Positions 15,092 through 18,058 of a stretch of 18,058 nucleotides of DNA are shown piece after piece. The position numbers were made by a program, and so were the translations under genes. The DNA is from Prevotella sp. UBA2746 (GTDB lineage: Bacteria; Bacteroidota; Bacteroidia; Bacteroidales; Bacteroidaceae): contig DEJO01000029.1 in NCBI GenBank assembly GCA_002353555.1, forward strand, positions 33,573-51,630. Reading direction: 5' to 3'. The number at the start of each line of letters is the position of its first letter. Position 1 is the stretch's first letter. The notes under the pieces were generated by a model. The model saw nothing but the letters and a program-made list of their open reading frames with translations. It ran no database searches and was not told the DNA's origin.

Positions 15092-16084
15092 TTAATGATG
15101 CCAGTAACTTTTCCAACCTTTATGTTTTGCATATTCTTCCTCTGACATCCTCTGAAAGACTTTGCCGTCTTTCACAAAAAAGCGAATGTCGAATTCCTCT
15201 TTAGTGCGCGACCAGCGGTCGTGACTCCATAACCAATAAGCAGGTTCACGCTGAATGGTTTTCTCTAATTCTTTCATATACCACTCTGTCAACTGAAAAT
15301 CCGGCACCTTTTCGGGATGACGTTCTAAAAGTTTGAACTCACATTCATAGTATCCCCGACGAACTCGGCGGACATCGCAATAAAAGAATACTTGACGAGT
15401 ACGTTTGATAATACGTTCCGTTCCAGTAAAAACAGGAGTGTTATGGTTAAGAAAATTCGTCCACAAATGGATATTCTTCCAATTCGGTTTCTGGTCTGCA
15501 ATATAGCCAATGATTAAGGGATGCCCTGTTTGCTGGTATTTAGCAATATGCCGCAACGTTTCTGCCATAGGTATGCAAACACTTCCAAAACGCTGACGGA
15601 CATGAAGAAACCATTGATTCACACCAGAATTCTCTAATGGATGGTAAATTTCAGCGCAAAGACCATTGGAAGAAACCGAAAGTGGTAACGTACTAATCCA
15701 CTCCCAGTTACAATAATGCCCCAACATAAGCGCACAGGTTATACCTTTTTGGGTAAATTGATCGATGATTTCTGTTCCTTTGAACACCATTCTTCTTTTT
15801 ATATTCTTACTGCTTATGGTCATTAGCTTTATCGTCTCTACCATGTAGTCACACAACCAATGATAAAATCTACGTTCTATCTGTTTTATCTCTTCTTCAT
15901 CCTTATCAGGAAAAGCAGTTGCTAAATTATGATGTACCGTATTACGACGATAAGCCACGATATGGTAAACAAAAAGATATATCATATCTGACATGACATA
16001 AAGGATGCTCAATGGAAGGCATGAAATCAACCAAAGGAGAGAAAAGCAGCAACTTTTGAACACACTATATACTATTTTTCGCAT
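15092..16084 (-). CDS. Lipid A biosynthesis-type acyltransferase (LpxL/HtrB family)
   Basis: A 330-aa protein from the Met at 16084. This start is preferred because MRKIVYSVFKSC...LLWLISCLP is the usual N-terminal membrane anchor of the family, and it gives a 13-base overlap with the upstream gene; a further in-frame ATG at 16132 would overlap by 61 bases. The catalytic HX4E motif is present as HYCNWE (His123, Glu128). Other family features include RRNTVHHNLATAFPD, GITCALMLGH, the IGYIADQKP segment and, near the end, AYWLWSHDRW. The enzyme would add a secondary acyl chain to lipid A, or a related lipid, at the inner face of the cytoplasmic membrane. Its place between a DUF5672 gene and a glycosyltransferase suggests a dedicated envelope cluster rather than the housekeeping lipid A locus. 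Confidence 0.9.
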   Translation of the reverse strand: MRKIVYSVFKSCCFSLLWLISCLPLSILYVMSDMIYLFVYHIVAYRRNTVHHNLATAFPDKDEEEIKQIERRFYHWLCDYMVETIKLMTISSKNIKRRMVFKGTEIIDQFTQKGITCALMLGHYCNWEWISTLPLSVSSNGLCAEIYHPLENSGVNQWFLHVRQRFGSVCIPMAETLRHIAKYQQTGHPLIIGYIADQKPNWKNIHLWTNFLNHNTPVFTGTERIIKRTRQVFFYCDVRRVRRGYYECEFKLLERHPEKVPDFQLTEWYMKELEKTIQREPAYWLWSHDRWSRTKEEFDIRFFVKDGKVFQRMSEEEYAKHKGWKSYWHH

Positions 16085-16968
16085 AGACTTGATGATGGCG
16101 ATGACGGCTGAAGTGGAATGTAGTATTTCCAAAAACTATCCCAATAACGATTGTTTAAGTTATGGCATCCGAAAGGAAATGCACCATTGGTAAACTCCAG
16201 ACACCATGCAGGAGCTTTTTCAAAGGAGAAATAAATAGCTAATCGCCAACTTGGTATCTTTAGATGTTCTCGCTCTTTCAAGAGTATAGATATAAGTACA
16301 TCTTCCTGTTGTGCATATTTTCCGCGTATAGACGATATAAAGTTCTGACTCCTTTCCATCATCTCTGCCATCTTAGCAACCCTTCGAAGACTGAAACCGC
16401 CGCTCCCCACACGATGAAACAAATGCGCAGAATGGATATTGTTGTTACGAATTGGTATTCGTTGTAGCAACCTTGTCACCCTTTTCCCTATCAAACGCTG
16501 ATACAAATTGTCGTTCAGCATCCAGGGAGACCCTATGTAATCATATCCTAACATTGTCCAATAGTCAAGTTGATCACTGAAAACATATGCGTCAATTTGG
16601 TATATCAGCATGTAATCATAGTCCTTGAAAAGGTCGTAAAACCAAGGGCTGAGCATCATTTGATGATAGGATTCTATACTTTGAAAATGCTCATCAGCCA
16701 ATTCTATTGAGGAAATCTCGGCATAACGCTGCTTTAGATATTCAACTGAATATCCTTTTGGATGTACAACCACAAAGGGATGCTTTCCTAATACTTTCAC
16801 CCCTTGCCGGAAAGAAGACCATTCTTTCTGGTTCATGTCACGCCACACAAAGGTGACAACAACAGATGTCTTGACGCGCTTATTATACCATTCTGTATAA
16901 CTATCCCCTCCCACCTCGTTACAGATACGTTGGTGAGAAGAGATTGCGCAGAAGTTTTCATTACTCAT
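16072..16968 (-). CDS. DUF5672 family protein, probable glycan-modifying enzyme
   Basis: A 298-aa protein with the DUF5672 signature: SPWFYDLFKDYDYMLIYQ then IDAYVF (~107-130), LGYDYIGSPWM (~140-150), VGSGGFSLRR (~190-200), a QEDVLIS segment and a late PAWCLEF/GAFPFGCH. DUF5672 proteins occur in polysaccharide and LPS clusters and look like glycosyltransferases with a DxD-like acidic centre (here IDAY); the activity is unproven. It is the first gene of the envelope cluster and its stop overlaps the acyltransferase start. The first ~30 residues precede the usual fold start (VKTSVVVTF) and have no signal peptide, so the protein is probably cytoplasmic. Confidence 0.8.
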   Translation of the reverse strand: MSNENFCAISSHQRICNEVGGDSYTEWYNKRVKTSVVVTFVWRDMNQKEWSSFRQGVKVLGKHPFVVVHPKGYSVEYLKQRYAEISSIELADEHFQSIESYHQMMLSPWFYDLFKDYDYMLIYQIDAYVFSDQLDYWTMLGYDYIGSPWMLNDNLYQRLIGKRVTRLLQRIPIRNNNIHSAHLFHRVGSGGFSLRRVAKMAEMMERSQNFISSIRGKYAQQEDVLISILLKEREHLKIPSWRLAIYFSFEKAPAWCLEFTNGAFPFGCHNLNNRYWDSFWKYYIPLQPSSPSSSLCEK

Positions 16969-17245
16969 TATTTGGTCGTTTTTAGAGTTTAAAACTACTT
17001 CTGAAAATCCATAAAAAGAGCAGGCATATCCTTCGCTTTTGCTCTACCAACTCAAGGAAACGACCAAGTAACCTGTTACAGATAAAACAAGGCAAAGCAC
17101 ACGCCCACCTAACGGACGTACCTGAACCCAGCTTCTCTGTAACGTTCTCAGTAAATTTGGTCGTTTTCTGAGTAGAGAAACAAGAACGTGACACGCTTGT
17201 CTCGTATATATGTCTAAATTTTAGGCCATCAATATGGCCAAATTT
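16969..17245 (-). promoter_or_regulatory. Long leader of the envelope cluster with TTGGTCGTTT repeats
   Basis: About 280 bases separate the predicted start site (~17245) from the DUF5672 start codon. The 18-base phrase tttggtcgttttNNgagt occurs at 16971-16988 and 17156-17173, and the 10-base core is also present inverted (AAACGACCAA) at 17058-17067, so the two arms can pair with the middle in alternative ways. A GGCCAT-CAAT-ATGGCC hairpin (17224-17239) would sit at the very 5' end of the transcript. No coding sequence is recognised. Long leaders in front of surface-glycan clusters can serve attenuation or antitermination; that function here is inference. Confidence 0.5.
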
Positions 17246-17251
17246 TCATTG

Positions 17252-17259
17252 CAAAGGTA
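17252..17259 (-). promoter_or_regulatory. -7 element for the envelope cluster
   Basis: On the minus strand, TACCTTTG is a perfect TAnnTTTG match, followed by a transcript that would begin near 17245. The region 19-21 bases upstream has only T-rich sequence and no clean TTTG, so the -33 half is poor. Confidence 0.5.
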
Positions 17260-17373
17260 AAGATTATCTAGAAAAAGAAAGCTTTTATTGTTTCAAATTT
17301 AACTTTATTTCTATATTCTATAATGTTTAGTAATCGTGAAAAAATAACTTGGTACGATAAGATGGGTTAGATA

Positions 17374-17426
17374 AAATCAAAAAACAAGCAGAGAATGTGA
17401 CTCTTTTTGCACGTTCTCTGCTTGTT
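17374..17426 (-). terminator. Factor-independent terminator of hsp20
   Basis: Read on the minus strand, AACAAGCAGAGAA-C-GTG and CAC-A-TTCTCTGCTTGTT form a 16-bp stem with one A-C mismatch around a 10-base loop (17426-17383). A TTTTTTGATTTT run follows. It lies about 60 bases after the hsp20 stop and separates that gene from the envelope-cluster promoter. Confidence 0.9.
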
Positions 17427-17485
17427 CTTGCTATCACCCCTCTACGCAACTTTCTCCATGAAGGATGAGAGGGTGTTGGGTGCTT

Positions 17486-17911
17486 TTAGATAATGTCGAT
17501 CTGACGAGCCGGCTTCTTCTGGGCAGCAGCAATCTTCGGCAGGTCGATGGTGAGCACGCCGTTGTCTACCCGTGCTGCAATCTGGTCTTTCTCGACATCG
17601 TCGGGGAGAATCAAGGTCTGCTCGTACTTGCTGTAAGAGAACTCGCGACGCAGGTAGTGGCGGTTCTTGTCTTCCTCCTTCTGTTCGTCCTTCTGTTCCA
17701 TCTTGATGACGAGGTTACCATCGTCGTTGATGTTCACTTTGAAGTCTTCCTTCTTCAGACCCGGTGCAGCGAGCTCTACGGTGTAGTCTTTGTCGCTCTC
17801 CATCACGTTGATGGCAGGTGCCGTAGCCGAAGCCTTAGGCATGAAGTCTGTGTTAAAGAAATCGTTAAACACTTCTGGTAACCACTGGTTTCTGTTCATA
17901 ATTGGTAACAT
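17486..17911 (-). CDS. Hsp20/alpha-crystallin small heat-shock protein
   Basis: A 141-aa ATP-independent holdase chaperone of the cytoplasm. The alpha-crystallin domain spans ~34-128, with AAPGLKKEDFKV, a basic-acidic loop, REFSYSKYEQTLILPDDV and the diagnostic NGVLTIDLPK. The C-terminus carries the I-x-I anchor (IDI, 138-140) used for oligomer assembly. The start at 17911 is chosen because a GGAGG Shine-Dalgarno (17924-17920) lies 8 bases upstream; the ATG at 17926 overlaps that site and is unlikely to be used. A strong Shine-Dalgarno is unusual in this phylum and fits a highly expressed stress protein. A sigma-54-like promoter lies ~106 bases upstream and a strong terminator follows. Confidence 0.95.
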   Translation of the reverse strand: MLPIMNRNQWLPEVFNDFFNTDFMPKASATAPAINVMESDKDYTVELAAPGLKKEDFKVNINDDGNLVIKMEQKDEQKEEDKNRHYLRREFSYSKYEQTLILPDDVEKDQIAARVDNGVLTIDLPKIAAAQKKPARQIDII

Positions 17912-17918
17912 AATCGTT

Positions 17919-17924
17919 TCCTCC
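17919..17924 (-). promoter_or_regulatory. Shine-Dalgarno that sets the hsp20 start
   Basis: GGAGGA on the minus strand, 7 bases before the ATG at 17911. It decides between this start and the ATG at 17926, which overlaps it. Confidence 0.75.
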
Positions 17925-17959
17925 ATTATTTAAAGTTGTTTATGCATTAAATGTTATTG

Positions 17960-17992
17960 GCGTTGCAGCCTTTCGGAGTTTTGCTCCTGCGA
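17960..17992 (-). other. Hairpin in the hsp20 leader
   Basis: On the minus strand, AGCCT...AGGCT encloses GGAG-CAAAA-CTCC with small internal loops, giving a two-part hairpin in the untranslated leader. It does not include the Shine-Dalgarno, so a thermometer-type mechanism is not directly supported; mRNA stabilisation is another possibility. Confidence 0.4.
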
Positions 17993-18016
17993 GGCTTCCG
18001 CGTTCACTAAGGAGGT

Positions 18017-18032
18017 TGCAAGTTGTGTACCA
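18017..18032 (-). promoter_or_regulatory. Sigma-54-like -24/-12 promoter for hsp20
   Basis: On the minus strand, TGGTACACAACTTGCA aligns with the sigma-54 consensus TGGCACGnnnnTTGCA with two mismatches and exact spacing; the invariant GG and GC are both present. A start near 18006 gives a ~95-base leader. No TAnnTTTG element is visible between here and the gene. Confidence 0.5.
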
Positions 18033-18058
18033 ACTATCAGAAATATGCCATTCTGTCA

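Noticed and set aside
16084..16132. Longer acyltransferase starting at the ATG at 16132
   Set aside because: It adds 16 residues with no family resemblance and a 61-base overlap; the start at 16084 gives the normal membrane-anchor N-terminus.
16982..17194. 70-codon minus-strand open frame (MSRSCFSTQ...) upstream of the envelope cluster
   Set aside because: It has no recognisable family and an unusual composition (many Cys, Arg and Phe), and it lies in the repeat-bearing leader.

Overview
The window looks like a piece of a Prevotella-type (Bacteroidales) chromosome or metagenome contig. The evidence is a GlnN-type (type III) glutamine synthetase, a TonB-dependent-receptor-like barrel, a type IX secretion tail on a small secreted protein, a lipoprotein with an acidic surface-export-like start, and several promoters of the Bacteroidetes form (TAnnTTTG at -7). 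The first ~54 bases are a truncated piece of 16S rRNA with a Bacteroidetes-type sequence. No species call is made.

Layout. (1) 1-54: 5'-truncated 16S rRNA fragment at the edge, joined abruptly to a cluster of GGTAGGTGT repeats (53-161). (2) 169-1547, minus: two-gene secreted-protein unit, a 157-aa protein with a T9SS-like tail and a formylglycine-generating-enzyme-fold protein, overlapping as TAATG. Its promoter lies ~260 bases upstream (1806-1836), and the leader carries a 29-base GA/CT tract and two hairpins. (3) 1902-4391, plus: an outer-membrane beta-barrel receptor driven from a back-to-back promoter (1845-1875). (4) 4479-10547, plus: glnN, a two-domain alpha/beta-hydrolase + HAD-like protein, and a Dna2-like nuclease-helicase, tightly spaced and GC-rich. 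(5) 10548-11829: a repeat-rich, gene-poor stretch with one 76-aa antitoxin-like gene, the 10-codon stub of a PIN toxin, and a second copy of the helicase gene's 3' end. (6) 11830-16968, minus: an AT-rich envelope cluster, read as DUF5672 protein, lipid A-type acyltransferase, GT2 glycosyltransferase, LtaS-like phosphotransferase and a small lipoprotein. (7) 16969-17485: long leader of that cluster, then the hsp20 terminator. (8) 17486-17911, minus: Hsp20 chaperone with a good Shine-Dalgarno and a sigma-54-like promoter at 18017-18032.

How the genes may work together. The envelope cluster reads as a surface-glycolipid tailoring unit: acylation of a lipid A-type anchor, sugar addition, and transfer of a phospho-substituent outside the membrane. 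Its lower GC than the glnN block suggests separate acquisition. The glnN-hydrolase-helicase row may be one transcription unit, but no shared pathway is visible. The most notable structural story is in 10520-11740: a toxin-antitoxin module that has lost its toxin, enclosed by a 49-base direct repeat derived from the end of the neighbouring helicase gene.

Limits: all identifications come from reading motifs by eye; no database or folding program was run.
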